Origin: Methyloceanibacter caenitepidi
Lineage (GTDB): Bacteria; Pseudomonadota; Alphaproteobacteria; Rhizobiales; Methyloligellaceae
Length of the DNA: 64,000 nucleotides
Assembly: GCF_000828475.1 (NCBI RefSeq)
Contig: NZ_AP014648.1
Span: 62,001-126,000, forward strand
Direction of reading: 5' to 3'
This document shows positions 35,493 to 50,319 of this stretch, in pieces (the first letter of the stretch is position 1; every line of letters starts with the position of its first letter). The position numbers and the translations under genes are program-made. The notes under the pieces are model-generated. The model worked only from the letters and a program-made list of their open reading frames with translations, ran no database searches and was not told the DNA's origin.

Positions 35493-38381
35493 ATGACACG
35501 TTACGAAGCCAGCGACGTTTTCGCCCAGACCTCTTTTCTGGATGGTGCCAACGCCACCTATCTCGCCGAACTTTACGCGCTGTACGAGGCCGACCCGTCG
35601 TCGGTGTCGGAGGACTGGCGCCACTTCTTCGCCAATCTCGGCGACGACGCCAAGAACGTCATCGCCGATGCCCAAGGTCCCTCGTGGGGCGCATGGAACC
35701 GTGCGCCGTCGTGGAAGAGCGGCGCGCAGACCACTTCGTTGGCAGTCGCCCCGGCCGGCGCGCTGACGCAAGCCGAAGCGCTCGATGCCGCCCGCGACAC
35801 ACTTGGCGCGCGCATGCTGATCCGCGCCTACCGCACCCGCGGTCACCTGATCGCGAAGCTCGATCCGTTGCGCCTCATCGAGCGCGGCGCCCATCCGGAG
35901 TTGAACCCCGAGACCTATGGCTTCACGCCGGCGGACTATTCGCGGCCGATCTATATCGGCGGCGCGCTCGGCTTCGAGTTCGCCGATCTCGCCCAAGTGC
36001 TCGCGGTTCTTGAAAAGACCTATGGCGGCACGATCGGCTTCGAGTACATGCACATCTCCGACCCCGATCAGCGGGCCTGGCTTCAAAAGCGCATCGAAGG
36101 CTCGGAGATTCAGTTCACCGCGGAAGGCAAGCGCGCAATCCTGAACAAGCTGATCGAATCCGAAGGCTCCGAGCGCTTCCTCAATGTGAAGTACACGGGC
36201 ACCAAGCGCTTCGGCCTCGACGGCGGCGAATCGATGGTTCCGGCGCTCGAGCAGATCATCAAGCGCGGGGGTCAGCTCGGCGTCCGCGAAATCGTGATCG
36301 GCATGCCCCATCGCGGGCGGCTGAACGTCCTTGCCAACGTGATGGCCAAACCCTGGCGCGCCATCTTCAACGAATTCCGCGGCGGCTCCGCGCACCCCGA
36401 CGATGTCGAGGGATCGGGCGACGTGAAATACCATCTCGGCGCCTCGTCGGATCGCGAGTTCGACGACAACCGGGTGCATCTGTCGCTGACCGCCAACCCC
36501 TCGCATCTCGAAATCGTCGATCCCGTTGTCCTCGGCAAGGTGCGGGCCAAGCAGGATCAGGCGGGCGACACCAAGCGCAAGACGATCATGCCGCTGGTGC
36601 TCCACGGCGACGCGGCCTTCGCCGGCCAAGGCGTCGTGGCAGAATGCCTCGGGCTGTCCGGCCTGAGGGGCCATCGCACGGGCGGATCGATCCATTTCAT
36701 CGTGAACAACCAGATCGGCTTCACCACGGCGCCGCGCTTCTCGCGCTCCTCGCCCTACCCGTCCGACGTCGCCAAGATGATCGACGCGCCGATCTTCCAT
36801 GTGAACGGCGACGATCCGGAAGCCGTCGTCCACGTCACGAAGATCGCCACCGAGTTTCGCCAGCGGTTCGGCAAGCCCGTCGTCATCGACATGTTCTGCT
36901 ACCGCCGCCACGGCCACAACGAAGCCGACGAGCCGGCCTTTACGCAGCCACTGATGTATCAGCGGATCGCCGAACATCCCCGGGTGGTCGAGATCTACGC
37001 GGACCGCCTGGTGAAGGAAGGTGTCCTCACGCAGGAGGAGGTCGACGGGCTCCAGGCCAAGTTCCGCGACTACCTCGAAGAGGAGTTCAAGGCCGGCGAG
37101 ACCTACCGGCCGAACCGCGCCGACTGGCTGGACGGGCGCTGGTCGGGCATTGGCTTCGCCGACGAAGGGGCCCGCCGCGGACTGACGGGCGTCGACCTCG
37201 ATGTCCTGCGCGAAGTCGGGCACAAGCTGACGAAGATTCCGGCGACACTGACGCCGCACAAGACGATCGCCCGCATCATGGCCGCGCGGCGCCAGTCGAT
37301 CGACGAAGGTACGGGCATCGATTGGGCCACTGCGGAGTCGCTGGCCTTCGGCACATTGCTGGTCGAGGGCTTCAAGATCCGCCTCTCGGGCCAGGACTCC
37401 GAGCGCGGCACCTTCTCGCATCGCCATTCGGTGCTGATGGATCAGGTCAACGAGAACAAGTACACGCCGCTCAAGCATCTCGGCAAAGAGCAGGGCGACT
37501 TCGAGGTCATCAATTCGATGCTCTCCGAAGAGGCCGTGCTCGGCTTCGAATATGGCTACAGCCTCGCCGAGCCCAACGCGCTCGTCCTCTGGGAAGCCCA
37601 GTTCGGCGACTTCGCCAACGGCGCGCAAGTGGTGATCGATCAGTTTATCTCGTCGGGCGAACGCAAGTGGCTGCGCATGTCCGGGCTCGTGCTTCTATTG
37701 CCCCATGGCTATGAGGGTCAGGGACCGGAACACTCCTCCGCCCGGCTCGAGCGCTATCTCCAGCTCTGCGCGGAAGACAATTGGCAGGTCGTCAACTGCA
37801 CCACGCCCGCCAACTACTTCCATGTGCTGCGGCGTCAATTGCACCGGCAGTTCCGCAAGCCGCTTGTGCTCATGACGCCGAAATCCCTGCTGCGGCACAA
37901 GAAAGTGAAATCCGACATCGAGGACTTCGGCCCCAAGTCCAGCTTTCACCGGCTGCTCTGGGACGACGCCCAACGCCTCGAGGACTCGCCCATCAAGCTC
38001 GTCCCCGACGAGGAGATCCAGCGCGTCGTGCTCTGTTCCGGCAAGGTCTATTACGACCTCGAGGCCGAGCGGGAGGCGCGCGGCATCGACGACATCTATC
38101 TGCTACGTATGGAACAGCTCTATCCGTTCCCTGCGCGCGCGCTGATTCAGGAACTCGGACGCTTCAAGCAAGCGGAGATCGTGTGGTGTCAGGAAGAGCC
38201 GAAGAACATGGGGGCTTGGACTTTCGTAGAACCAAATTTGACTTGGGTTCTGGAGCATATCGATGCCAAATCTAAGCGGGCTCGCTATGCTGGCCGCCCA
38301 AGCTCCGCAGCGACGGCCACGGGCCTGATGTCGAAGCATACGAGAGAGTTGAAAACCCTGCTCAACGAAGCTTTGGGCTGA
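35493..38381 (+). CDS. sucA: 2-oxoglutarate dehydrogenase E1 component
   Basis: SucA decarboxylates 2-oxoglutarate with thiamine diphosphate and transfers the succinyl group to SucB. The 962-residue protein starts with the E1o helix SFLDGANATYLAELYALYE, has VLIGMPHRGRLNVLANV-like GMPHRGRLNVLANVMAKP, the ThDP motif GDAAFAGQGVVAECL, and the E1o region FSHRHSVLMDQ and GYSLAEPNALVLWEAQFGD. Length is normal. sucB follows after 72 bases. It is needed for a full TCA cycle, which not all methylotrophs retain. Confidence 0.97.
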   Translation: MTRYEASDVFAQTSFLDGANATYLAELYALYEADPSSVSEDWRHFFANLGDDAKNVIADAQGPSWGAWNRAPSWKSGAQTTSLAVAPAGALTQAEALDAARDTLGARMLIRAYRTRGHLIAKLDPLRLIERGAHPELNPETYGFTPADYSRPIYIGGALGFEFADLAQVLAVLEKTYGGTIGFEYMHISDPDQRAWLQKRIEGSEIQFTAEGKRAILNKLIESEGSERFLNVKYTGTKRFGLDGGESMVPALEQIIKRGGQLGVREIVIGMPHRGRLNVLANVMAKPWRAIFNEFRGGSAHPDDVEGSGDVKYHLGASSDREFDDNRVHLSLTANPSHLEIVDPVVLGKVRAKQDQAGDTKRKTIMPLVLHGDAAFAGQGVVAECLGLSGLRGHRTGGSIHFIVNNQIGFTTAPRFSRSSPYPSDVAKMIDAPIFHVNGDDPEAVVHVTKIATEFRQRFGKPVVIDMFCYRRHGHNEADEPAFTQPLMYQRIAEHPRVVEIYADRLVKEGVLTQEEVDGLQAKFRDYLEEEFKAGETYRPNRADWLDGRWSGIGFADEGARRGLTGVDLDVLREVGHKLTKIPATLTPHKTIARIMAARRQSIDEGTGIDWATAESLAFGTLLVEGFKIRLSGQDSERGTFSHRHSVLMDQVNENKYTPLKHLGKEQGDFEVINSMLSEEAVLGFEYGYSLAEPNALVLWEAQFGDFANGAQVVIDQFISSGERKWLRMSGLVLLLPHGYEGQGPEHSSARLERYLQLCAEDNWQVVNCTTPANYFHVLRRQLHRQFRKPLVLMTPKSLLRHKKVKSDIEDFGPKSSFHRLLWDDAQRLEDSPIKLVPDEEIQRVVLCSGKVYYDLEAEREARGIDDIYLLRMEQLYPFPARALIQELGRFKQAEIVWCQEEPKNMGAWTFVEPNLTWVLEHIDAKSKRARYAGRPSSAATATGLMSKHTRELKTLLNEALG

Positions 38382-38453
38382 GCCGGGAAGGCGCCACCTT
38401 CCAGGGTACGGTTGAGCAAGGAACTGGTTGGGAAGGACGGACGATAGGCTGCC

Positions 38454-39758
38454 ATGACGACAGAAATCCGGGTACCGACATTGGGCGAGTCCGTCGTCGA
38501 GGCGACGGTGGGCCAGTGGTTCAAGCAAGCGGGCGAGGCTGTCGCCGCCGACGAGCCGCTGGTCGAGCTCGAAACCGACAAGGTGACGGTCGAGGTGCCG
38601 GCCCCTGCTGGCGGCGTTCTTTCTGAGATCGTCGTCAAGGAAGGGGACACCGTCGAGGTCGGCGCGCTGCTTGGGTCGATCGCCGCCGGGGACGGAGCTG
38701 CCGTGGCGCCCGCCCCGAAGGTCGAGACCAAGTCGGCAGACTCTGCGCCCAAACCAGCGGAATCGGCTCCCGCACCGCAGCCGGCGCCGGCGCCTGCCTC
38801 CGATGCCCCCGCCCTCAAACGCGAGCCGTACACGCGCACGGAGATCGCTCCGACCTCCATGCCGCCTTCGCCGGCCGCTCAGAAGCTTCTCGCCGAGAAG
38901 GGCCTTTCCGCCGACGAGCTGACCGGGACGGGCCGCCGCGGTCAGATCCTGAAAGGCGATGTAATCGCCGCCACGGCCGCGGCCGAAACCTTGCGCGAGA
39001 CCCCGCGCGCGCCGAAGCCGCCGGCACCCCCGCGCGCGCCCGTGACCCAGGACGACGAGGCGCGCGAGGAGCGCGTGCGCATGACGCGGCTGCGCCAGAC
39101 AATCGCAAAGCGTCTGAAGGACGCGCAGGACACGGCCGCGATGCTCACCACGTTCAACGACGTGGACATGAGCCAGATCATGACGCTGCGCAAAGAGTAC
39201 AAGGACGATTTCCAAAAGCGCCACGGCGTGAAGCTCGGCTTCATGGGCTTCTTCGTGAAAGCTTGCGTGCAGGCGCTGAAGGACATTCCCGCCGTCAATG
39301 CGGAGATCGACGGGAACGACCTCGTCTACAAGAACTACTACCATGTGGGCGTCGCGGTCGGCACGGAGCGCGGCCTCGTCGTTCCAGTGATCCGGGACGC
39401 GGACCGCATGAGCCTCGCCGAGATCGAGAGCACGATCGCCGATTTCGGCGTGCGCGCCCGCGAGGGCAAGCTCGGCCTCGCGGAGATGCAGGGCGGCACC
39501 TTCACCATCTCCAACGGCGGCATTTACGGTTCGATGCTCTCGACGCCGATCTTGAACGCGCCGCAATCCGGCATTCTCGGCATGCACCGCATCGAGGAAC
39601 GCCCGGTGGTCCGCGACGGTCAAATCGTGGCGCGGCCAATGATGTACCTCGCGCTGTCCTACGACCATCGCATTGTTGACGGCAAAGAAGCCGTGACGTT
39701 CCTAGTGAACGTGAAGGATTCGCTTGAGAACCCCGCCCGCCTGATCCTCGATCTGTAG
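38454..39758 (+). CDS. sucB: 2-oxoglutarate dehydrogenase E2 (dihydrolipoyl succinyltransferase)
   Basis: The 434-residue protein has one lipoyl domain with the modified Lys in [15 protein letters not shown] (about residue 43), an Ala/Pro-rich linker, a peripheral subunit-binding domain ([13 protein letters not shown], then [12 protein letters not shown]), and a catalytic domain ending [20 protein letters not shown] with the catalytic His and Asp. It lies between sucA and lpd. Confidence 0.97.
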   Translation: MTTEIRVPTLGESVVEATVGQWFKQAGEAVAADEPLVELETDKVTVEVPAPAGGVLSEIVVKEGDTVEVGALLGSIAAGDGAAVAPAPKVETKSADSAPKPAESAPAPQPAPAPASDAPALKREPYTRTEIAPTSMPPSPAAQKLLAEKGLSADELTGTGRRGQILKGDVIAATAAAETLRETPRAPKPPAPPRAPVTQDDEAREERVRMTRLRQTIAKRLKDAQDTAAMLTTFNDVDMSQIMTLRKEYKDDFQKRHGVKLGFMGFFVKACVQALKDIPAVNAEIDGNDLVYKNYYHVGVAVGTERGLVVPVIRDADRMSLAEIESTIADFGVRAREGKLGLAEMQGGTFTISNGGIYGSMLSTPILNAPQSGILGMHRIEERPVVRDGQIVARPMMYLALSYDHRIVDGKEAVTFLVNVKDSLENPARLILDL

Positions 39759-39781
39759 ACTCCGACGTCAGAGACAGTCCT

Positions 39782-41185
39782 ATGAGTACCTCCTACGACC
39801 TGATCGTCATCGGCACCGGCCCTGGCGGCTATGTTTGTGCCATCCGCGCCGCTCAGCTCGGCATGAAAGTGGCAGTCGTGGAGAAACGCGCCACCCATGG
39901 CGGCACCTGTCTCAACGTGGGCTGCATCCCGTCCAAGGCGCTGCTGCATGCGTCCGAGGCCTATGCCGAGGCGTCCGAGCACTTCGCCGCGATGGGCATC
40001 AAGGTGAAGCCGGAGCTGGACCTTGCCGCCATGCTCGCCTTCAAGGACGAAGGCGTGAAGGGCAATGTGGACGGCATCGAGTATCTCCTGAAGAAGAACA
40101 AGATCGACGCCTATGTCGGGCTCGGAACGATCCTCGCCCCGCACCAGGTCGAGGTAACGCCGGAGAAGGGCGACAAGCAGACGTTGGAAACCAAGGCCAT
40201 CGTCATCGCCACCGGATCCGAGGTCGCGCACGTGCCGGGCATCGGTGTGGACGAGAAGCGCATCGTGTCGTCGACCGGCGCGCTGTCGCTGCCGAAGGTG
40301 CCGAAGCGCCTCATCGTCATCGGCGGGGGCTACATTGGGCTCGAGCTCGGCTCGGTCTGGTCGCGGCTCGGCTCTGAGGTGACCGTGGTCGAGATGCTGC
40401 ACACGATCACGCCGGGTCTCGACGGCGAGGTGGCCAAACAGCTGCAGAAGATCCTGAAGAAGCAGGGGCTGACCTTCAAGCTCGGCGCCAAGGTGACCGG
40501 GGTCGACACCGCGGGCAAATCGGTGAAGCTCACTATCGAGCCGGCGGAGGGCGGCAAGGCCGAGACGCTCGAATGCGACGTGGTCCTGGTCTCGATCGGG
40601 CGCGTGCCGAATACGGAAGGCTTGGGGCTCGCCAATATCGGCGTCGAAACCCACGCGCGCGGGCGTATCGTCGTTGACCACCATTTTCAGACCAACGTGC
40701 CGGGCATCTATGCGATCGGCGATGTCATCGCCGGGCCCATGCTGGCGCACAAGGCCGAAGAAGAAGGCGTGGCCGTCGCCGAGATCCTGGCCGGCCAGGC
40801 CGGACACGTGAACTACGACGTGATCCCGTCTGTGGTGTACACCGCGCCGGAAGTAGCTTCCGTCGGCAAAACCGAGGAGCAGCTCAAGGAGGACGGCGTC
40901 GCCTACAAGACCGGCAAGTTCCCCTTCACCGCCAACGGCCGCGCCAAGGTGAACCGCACCACCGAGGGCTTCGTCAAAGTCCTCGCCGACGCTGTCACCG
41001 ACCGCGTGCTCGGTGTGCATATCATCGGCCCCGACGCCGGCACGATGATCGCCGAAGCCGCCGTATTGATGGAATTCGGCGGCTCGGCGGAGGACTTGGC
41101 GCGCACGTGCCACGCCCACCCGACGCTCAACGAAGCGGTGAAGGAAGCGGCACTCGCCGTCGACAAGCGTCCCATTCATATGTAG
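39782..41185 (+). CDS. lpd: Dihydrolipoyl dehydrogenase (E3)
   Basis: Lpd reoxidises dihydrolipoamide with FAD and NAD. The 467-residue protein has FAD-binding [20 protein letters not shown], the redox disulfide Cys43-Cys48 in [16 protein letters not shown]-binding [19 protein letters not shown], and the catalytic [13 protein letters not shown]. It starts 23 bases after sucB, which assigns it to the 2-oxoglutarate dehydrogenase complex. Confidence 0.97.
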   Translation: MSTSYDLIVIGTGPGGYVCAIRAAQLGMKVAVVEKRATHGGTCLNVGCIPSKALLHASEAYAEASEHFAAMGIKVKPELDLAAMLAFKDEGVKGNVDGIEYLLKKNKIDAYVGLGTILAPHQVEVTPEKGDKQTLETKAIVIATGSEVAHVPGIGVDEKRIVSSTGALSLPKVPKRLIVIGGGYIGLELGSVWSRLGSEVTVVEMLHTITPGLDGEVAKQLQKILKKQGLTFKLGAKVTGVDTAGKSVKLTIEPAEGGKAETLECDVVLVSIGRVPNTEGLGLANIGVETHARGRIVVDHHFQTNVPGIYAIGDVIAGPMLAHKAEEEGVAVAEILAGQAGHVNYDVIPSVVYTAPEVASVGKTEEQLKEDGVAYKTGKFPFTANGRAKVNRTTEGFVKVLADAVTDRVLGVHIIGPDAGTMIAEAAVLMEFGGSAEDLARTCHAHPTLNEAVKEAALAVDKRPIHM

Positions 41186-41218
41186 CGGCTTGCGCTACGG
41201 GCCCGCCGCCCTCAAGCC

Positions 41219-42193
41219 TCAAGCTCGGGGGTGGGCGCTCTCGTAAGCCTTCAAGAGGTGCGCGCGGTCGACCTCCGTATAGCCTTGGGTGGTCGACAGG
41301 CTTGCATGGCCGAGCAATTCCTGAATCGCGCGCAAATCCGCACCCGCGCCTAAGAGATGTGTGGCGAAGGAATGACGCAGCGCATGGGGCGTCGCCGTCG
41401 AAGGCAGCCCCAGCGCGGCACGCGCCTTCTCCAAGCGGAGCTGGATAATCCGTGGGCTGAGCCTTTTTCCGCGCACGCCGATGAAGAGCGGATCGTCAGG
41501 GCCCAGCTTCTTCGGGCACAAATCAAGATAGCGCTCGACCGCCGCGCGGGCGACCGGCAGCACCGGCACGACCCGCGTCTTGTTGCCCTTGCCGGTCACG
41601 CGAAGCGTGTCACGGCCCTTGATCGGCGCGTCGCAGACCTGAAGGCTTAGCGCCTCGGAAATGCGAAGCCCTGAGCCGTACAGCAATGTCAGCACGGCGG
41701 TATCGCGGGCGAGCGTCCATTCGGGTGCGTCGGGCGCGGCAATGTCGGCCCCCTCCATCAGCGCGGTGGCCTTTTCCTCCGGCAGAGGCTTCGGCACCGC
41801 ATGGGGCAGCTTCGGCATGGACACGGCGCGAACGGCATCGTTCTTGCCGTAACCGCGCCGCTCCAGGAACTGGAAGAACATGCGTAGCGCACTCAAAGAC
41901 CGGGAGAGGCTGCGGCTCCCCACGTCCTGGCCGCGCCGGTAGGCGAGGAAGGAGCGCACATCGCGGGCCGACACCGACAGAAGTCCTGCCATATCCGGCG
42001 CGCCGCCGAAATGCTGGCCCAAGAAGAATAGGAACTGCCCGAGATCGCGGGTATAGGCCTCGACCGTGTGGGCGGCGAGATCGCGTTCGGTGGTGAGATA
42101 GGCAAGCCAAGCCTCGACGGCGGCGGCCACATCCGGCGCCGTCCCGATCGCCGCGAGGCCTGGATAGGCCCCCTCTTGCGGTTTCGAAGCCAT
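41219..42193 (-). CDS. xerC: Tyrosine recombinase XerC
   Basis: XerC with XerD resolves chromosome dimers at dif. From ATG 42193 the protein is 324 residues with an N-terminal SAM-like DNA-binding domain (LAYLTTERDLAAHTVEAYTRDL) and catalytic residues Arg in YGSGLRISEAL, His-Leu-Arg in TPHALRHSFATHLL, His in LLGHASLSTTQ and the nucleophilic Tyr in QGYTEVD. GGGGGAG precedes the ATG. It is a housekeeping recombinase, not an element integrase, given its position between lpd and priA. Confidence 0.93.
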   Translation of the reverse strand: MASKPQEGAYPGLAAIGTAPDVAAAVEAWLAYLTTERDLAAHTVEAYTRDLGQFLFFLGQHFGGAPDMAGLLSVSARDVRSFLAYRRGQDVGSRSLSRSLSALRMFFQFLERRGYGKNDAVRAVSMPKLPHAVPKPLPEEKATALMEGADIAAPDAPEWTLARDTAVLTLLYGSGLRISEALSLQVCDAPIKGRDTLRVTGKGNKTRVVPVLPVARAAVERYLDLCPKKLGPDDPLFIGVRGKRLSPRIIQLRLEKARAALGLPSTATPHALRHSFATHLLGAGADLRAIQELLGHASLSTTQGYTEVDRAHLLKAYESAHPRA

Positions 42194-42289
42194 CTTGCTC
42201 CCCCAGAACACCTCAGGCGCTACTATGGCGGGGTGAGTCGTTAACCCCCCGCTAACCCCATTGGCGAAGCGCAACCGAAACGCCCGATC

Positions 42290-44509
42290 TTGGCCAAGTC
42301 CGAACCAGACCAGACCCAGCTGATCCCCGAGGAGACGCCCGAGACGGTGCCGGTGCTGGTCCCGCTCGCGCTGCCCGCGCCGTACGACTATCTCGTGCCC
42401 GAGGGTGCAGATGTTCGTCCCGGGTCCTTCGTGGTCGCCCCGCTTGGGCCTCTGAAATACGTGGCCGCGGTCTGGCGGCGCCCCGAAGGCGCGGCCGCGC
42501 CGAACATCCCCAGGTCCAAGCTGCGCGCACTGGTAGACGTGCTGGACGATGTCCCGCCCCTGCCGGAGATCTCCTTGGATTTCGCCGAATGGGTCGCGGA
42601 CTACACGCTGACCCCGCCCGGCATGGTCCTGCGCATGATGATGAGCGCCAGCGCAGCGTTTCAGCCGCCGCCCCCGCGCTATGGCGTGCGCCTCGCCGGG
42701 CCGCCGCCCGAACGCATGACGCCGGCCCGGACCCGCGTGCTGGACGCGGCGGGCAACGGGCTGATCTGGGTAAAGTCGCTGCTGGCGGAGGCTGCGGGCG
42801 TCAGCCCCGGCGTGATCGACGGCCTAGTCGATGCCGGTACGCTTGTGGCGGAGCCTTTGCCCGACACCATCGCGCGCGAGCTCGATCCGTCTCTGCTGCG
42901 CGCCGAACTCTCGGACGAGCAGAGACGCGCGGCGGAGCAGCTCCTCGACAACACGCGTGACGGGTTTGCCGTCTCGCTGCTCGACGGCGTCACGGGCTCG
43001 GGCAAGACGGAAGTCTATTTCGAGGCCATCGCTCAGGCGCTTAGCGACGGCAAGCAGGCTCTCGTCATGATCCCGGAAATCGCGCTGACCGCCGCGTTCC
43101 TTACCCGTTGCGAGGAGCGCTTCGGCGCGCGTCCCGCCGAATGGCATTCGGGTCTCACCCAGTCCGCGCGGGGGCGCACGTGGCGCGCGGTGGCCGAAGG
43201 CAAGGCACAGCTCGTCGTCGGCGCGCGTTCGGCACTGTTCCTGCCGTTCCCCAATCTTGGGCTCATCGTGGTCGATGAAGAACACGACCAGGCCTACAAG
43301 CAGGAGGACCGCGTCTCCTATCAGGCCCGCGACATGGCCGTGGTGCGGGGGCATCTCGGCAAATGTCCCGTCGTCCTGAGTTCGGCAACGCCCTCCATCG
43401 AAAGCCTGGTCAACGCGGAACAAGGCCGCTACCGGCACATTCCGTTGCGGGCGCGCTACAAGGCGGCCGGCCTGCCCGACCTCAAAGCCATCGACATGCG
43501 CAAATCCCCGCCCGAACGCGGTTCCTGGCTGTCGCCGGTGCTGACCGAGGCCATGGCGGAAACGCTGGCGCGCGGGGAACAGGCGCTGCTGTTCCTGAAC
43601 CGGCGAGGCTATGCCCCACTCACGCTTTGCCGGAAATGCGGCTATCGCTTCGAGTGTCCGAACTGCTCTGCCTGGATGGTTGAGCATCGATTCCGTCACC
43701 GGCTCGAATGCCACCATTGCGGCAAGTTCGCGCCCATCCCCGACGAATGCCCGAGCTGTGGGGCTGAGGAATCCCTCGTCGCCTGCGGGCCCGGCGTCGA
43801 GCGCATCGCCGAAGAAGTGGAGGCGCTGTTTCCGGAGGCGCGCCGCGCCATTCTCTCTTCCGACCTCACACCGCGCATCGCGGATCTGCGCGAGACCCTG
43901 CGGGAGATCGAGGATCGCGAGGTGGACATCGTCATCGGCACGCAGCTGGTCGCCAAGGGCCACCACTTCCCGGGGCTGGCGCTGGTGGGTGTGGTCGATG
44001 CCGATCTCGGCCTTGCCCAAGGGGACCCGCGCGCGGCAGAGCGCACCTTCCAGCTCCTGAGCCAGGTCACGGGCCGGGCCGGCCGCGAAGCCATCGCCGG
44101 GCGCGGCCTGCTCCAGACCTATATGCCCGAGCACCCTGTGCTCCAGGCCCTGGTCGCGGGCGACCGCGACGCCTTCTACGCGCAGGAGATCGAGGCCCGC
44201 CGCGAAGCGGGCATGCCGCCCTTCGGCCGGCTCGCCTCTCTTCTTATATCGGGGAGCGACCGGGCCGCGGCGGAAAGCTATGCCCGCAGTCTCGCCCGAG
44301 CGGCCCCACCCGCCGAAACGATCGAGGTTCTGGGACCCGCCGAAGCGCCACTCTCGGTGGTCCGGGGCCGCTATCGCTACCGCATTTTGGTGAAAGCACC
44401 CCGCGAGGCCGACATCCAGGCGTACCTGCGCCTCTGGATGGCGGACGCTCCCAAGGCGCGCGGCTCCATCCGCCTCTCCATCGACATCGATCCCTATAAT
44501 TTCCTCTGA
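42290..44509 (+). CDS. priA: Primosomal replication restart helicase PriA
   Basis: PriA reloads the replisome at stalled forks. The 739-residue protein has the 3' DNA-binding domain (VPVLVPLALPAPYDYLVPEG), Walker A GVTGSGKTEVYFEAI (about residue 233), DEEHD box, QTGRAGR-like VTGRAGREAIAG, and eight zinc-binding cysteines between CRKCGYRFECPNC and CPSCGAEE. The start is TTG at 42290; no ATG in frame lies close by, so this assignment is a little uncertain. Confidence 0.93.
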   Translation: MAKSEPDQTQLIPEETPETVPVLVPLALPAPYDYLVPEGADVRPGSFVVAPLGPLKYVAAVWRRPEGAAAPNIPRSKLRALVDVLDDVPPLPEISLDFAEWVADYTLTPPGMVLRMMMSASAAFQPPPPRYGVRLAGPPPERMTPARTRVLDAAGNGLIWVKSLLAEAAGVSPGVIDGLVDAGTLVAEPLPDTIARELDPSLLRAELSDEQRRAAEQLLDNTRDGFAVSLLDGVTGSGKTEVYFEAIAQALSDGKQALVMIPEIALTAAFLTRCEERFGARPAEWHSGLTQSARGRTWRAVAEGKAQLVVGARSALFLPFPNLGLIVVDEEHDQAYKQEDRVSYQARDMAVVRGHLGKCPVVLSSATPSIESLVNAEQGRYRHIPLRARYKAAGLPDLKAIDMRKSPPERGSWLSPVLTEAMAETLARGEQALLFLNRRGYAPLTLCRKCGYRFECPNCSAWMVEHRFRHRLECHHCGKFAPIPDECPSCGAEESLVACGPGVERIAEEVEALFPEARRAILSSDLTPRIADLRETLREIEDREVDIVIGTQLVAKGHHFPGLALVGVVDADLGLAQGDPRAAERTFQLLSQVTGRAGREAIAGRGLLQTYMPEHPVLQALVAGDRDAFYAQEIEARREAGMPPFGRLASLLISGSDRAAAESYARSLARAAPPAETIEVLGPAEAPLSVVRGRYRYRILVKAPREADIQAYLRLWMADAPKARGSIRLSIDIDPYNFL

Positions 44510-44734
44510 GGGCTGACCCAAACCGGCGCGTGCGGCGTTAGAATCGCGCACCTCTGTTGCGCGCCCGTCACCCCTATGTTACAGGCAGCCCCGGGTATCC
44601 AAGGAGCGGTTCGACGGGGCCTTTTTCAGGCGCTTTTTCCGTTGACGCGGGGGCTCTAATCCCAGCATTTACCGGACTGTTAGGGTGGGTCGGCAGAGGT
44701 CTGCGCCTGCCTCAAAGGGAGAGGTTTGAGGGAC

Positions 44735-46824
<2,090 letters not shown>

Positions 46825-46832
46825 GTTGATTC

Positions 46833-49226
<2,394 letters not shown>

Positions 49227-49227
<1 letters not shown>

Positions 49228-49628
49228 TGCCCGATCCGTTCAAGTTCGAACTGGTATCGCCCGAGAAATTGCTGTTCTCGGGCGACGTTGAGCAGGTGCT
49301 CGTGCCGGGCGCCGAGGGCGACATGACCATCATGGCTAAGCACGCCCCGCTCATCACGACGCTGCGCCCCGGGTTGCTCGAGATCGACTTCCCGGGCGGC
49401 AAGCGTCAGCGCTTCTTTGCGCAGGGCGGTTTCGCCGAAGTGATCCCGGCCGGGCTCACTGTTCTGGCGGAGACGGCGATCGATCTGGACGAGATGGACC
49501 CGTCCGAGCTCGCACAGTCGATCAAGAATGCAGAGGAAGATGTTGCTGACCTCTCGGGCGAAGCCAAGGACAAGGCTCAGATGACGCTCGAGCATCTTCG
49601 GCAAGTGCAGTCGGCCTTGGGCGCATAA
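49227..49628 (+). CDS. atpC: ATP synthase F1 epsilon subunit
   Basis: Epsilon regulates and couples the rotor. The 133-residue protein has FELVSPEKLLFSGDVEQVLVPG, EGDMTIMAKHAPLITTLRPG and a short C-terminal helical part. It shares TAATG with atpD and is followed by a terminator. Confidence 0.96.
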
Positions 49629-49658
49629 GCTGCGCGGAGCGCGATACGCCGGATGCAG

Positions 49659-49684
49659 AGGGAGGCCTGACGCCTCCCTTTTTT
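49659..49684 (+). terminator. Terminator of the atpHAGDC operon
   Basis: AGGGAGGC and GCCTCCCT form an 8-bp stem with a 5-base loop, running into six T residues, 31 bases after atpC. Confidence 0.9.
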
Positions 49685-49728
49685 GTTGGCTTCTCCGTCT
49701 GCGGCTGGCGGCTGATCGGGCCGGCCAG

Positions 49729-50235
49729 CTATTTGCTGACGAGATGGGAGAACGCGTCGACGACGGCGGTGTAGACGGCCTGCTTGAACGGCACCACCAA
49801 TGACGGCAATTCGGCCATGGGCACCCAACGCCACGCGTCGAACTCCGCCTTGTGATCGGGACGTGGCCGCAGATCGATATCGCTCTCAGGTCCCTCGAAG
49901 CGCGCGGCGAACCACATCTGTTTCTGACCGCGATACTTGCCCTTCCAGGCCACGCCCACGAGTTCCGGCGGCAGATCGTAGACGAGCCAGTCCTCGGTCT
50001 GCGCGAGAAACGTGACCTCACGGACGCCGGTCTCCTCCCACAGCTCGCGCCGGGCAGCGTCCTCAGGCGCCTCGCCCTTGTCGATGCCCCCTTGCGGCAT
50101 CTGCCACCATTTCCCGCGTCCCTCGGCATCCCCGTCGCCACGGTCGGGACGCCGTCCGACGAAGACGTGCCCGTCCGCATTCAACAGCATCACGCCCGCG
50201 CACGGCCGGTAGGGAAGACTGGTCGAATCGGTCAT
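49729..50235 (-). CDS. rppH: RNA pyrophosphohydrolase RppH (Nudix)
   Basis: RppH removes pyrophosphate from mRNA 5' ends and triggers decay. From ATG 50235 the protein is 168 residues with RPCAGVMLLNADGHVFVGRR, WWQMPQGGIDKGE and a full Nudix box (GGIDKGEAPEDAARRELWEE). The pair GKWWQMPQGG is diagnostic of RppH/IalA proteins. It ends the minus-strand block running from rplU. Confidence 0.93.
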   Translation of the reverse strand: MTDSTSLPYRPCAGVMLLNADGHVFVGRRPDRGDGDAEGRGKWWQMPQGGIDKGEAPEDAARRELWEETGVREVTFLAQTEDWLVYDLPPELVGVAWKGKYRGQKQMWFAARFEGPESDIDLRPRPDHKAEFDAWRWVPMAELPSLVVPFKQAVYTAVVDAFSHLVSK

Positions 50236-50319
50236 GGTCTCGTCTTTATCGCTTGGAGATGGCAGGGGCTGAACGCATCCGTTGAGCCACGCGCCGCAGC
50301 ATCGAGTCAAGCTCTCAGA

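Noticed and set aside
38103..39668. Long minus-strand frame opposite sucB
   Set aside because: It lies under the full-length sucB gene, has low-complexity Arg/Ala/Gly/His-rich sequence and no motif; a GC-frame shadow.
41219..42193. Tyrosine recombinase as the integrase of a mobile element
   Set aside because: It has the length and position of housekeeping XerC between lpd and priA, and no element ends are nearby.
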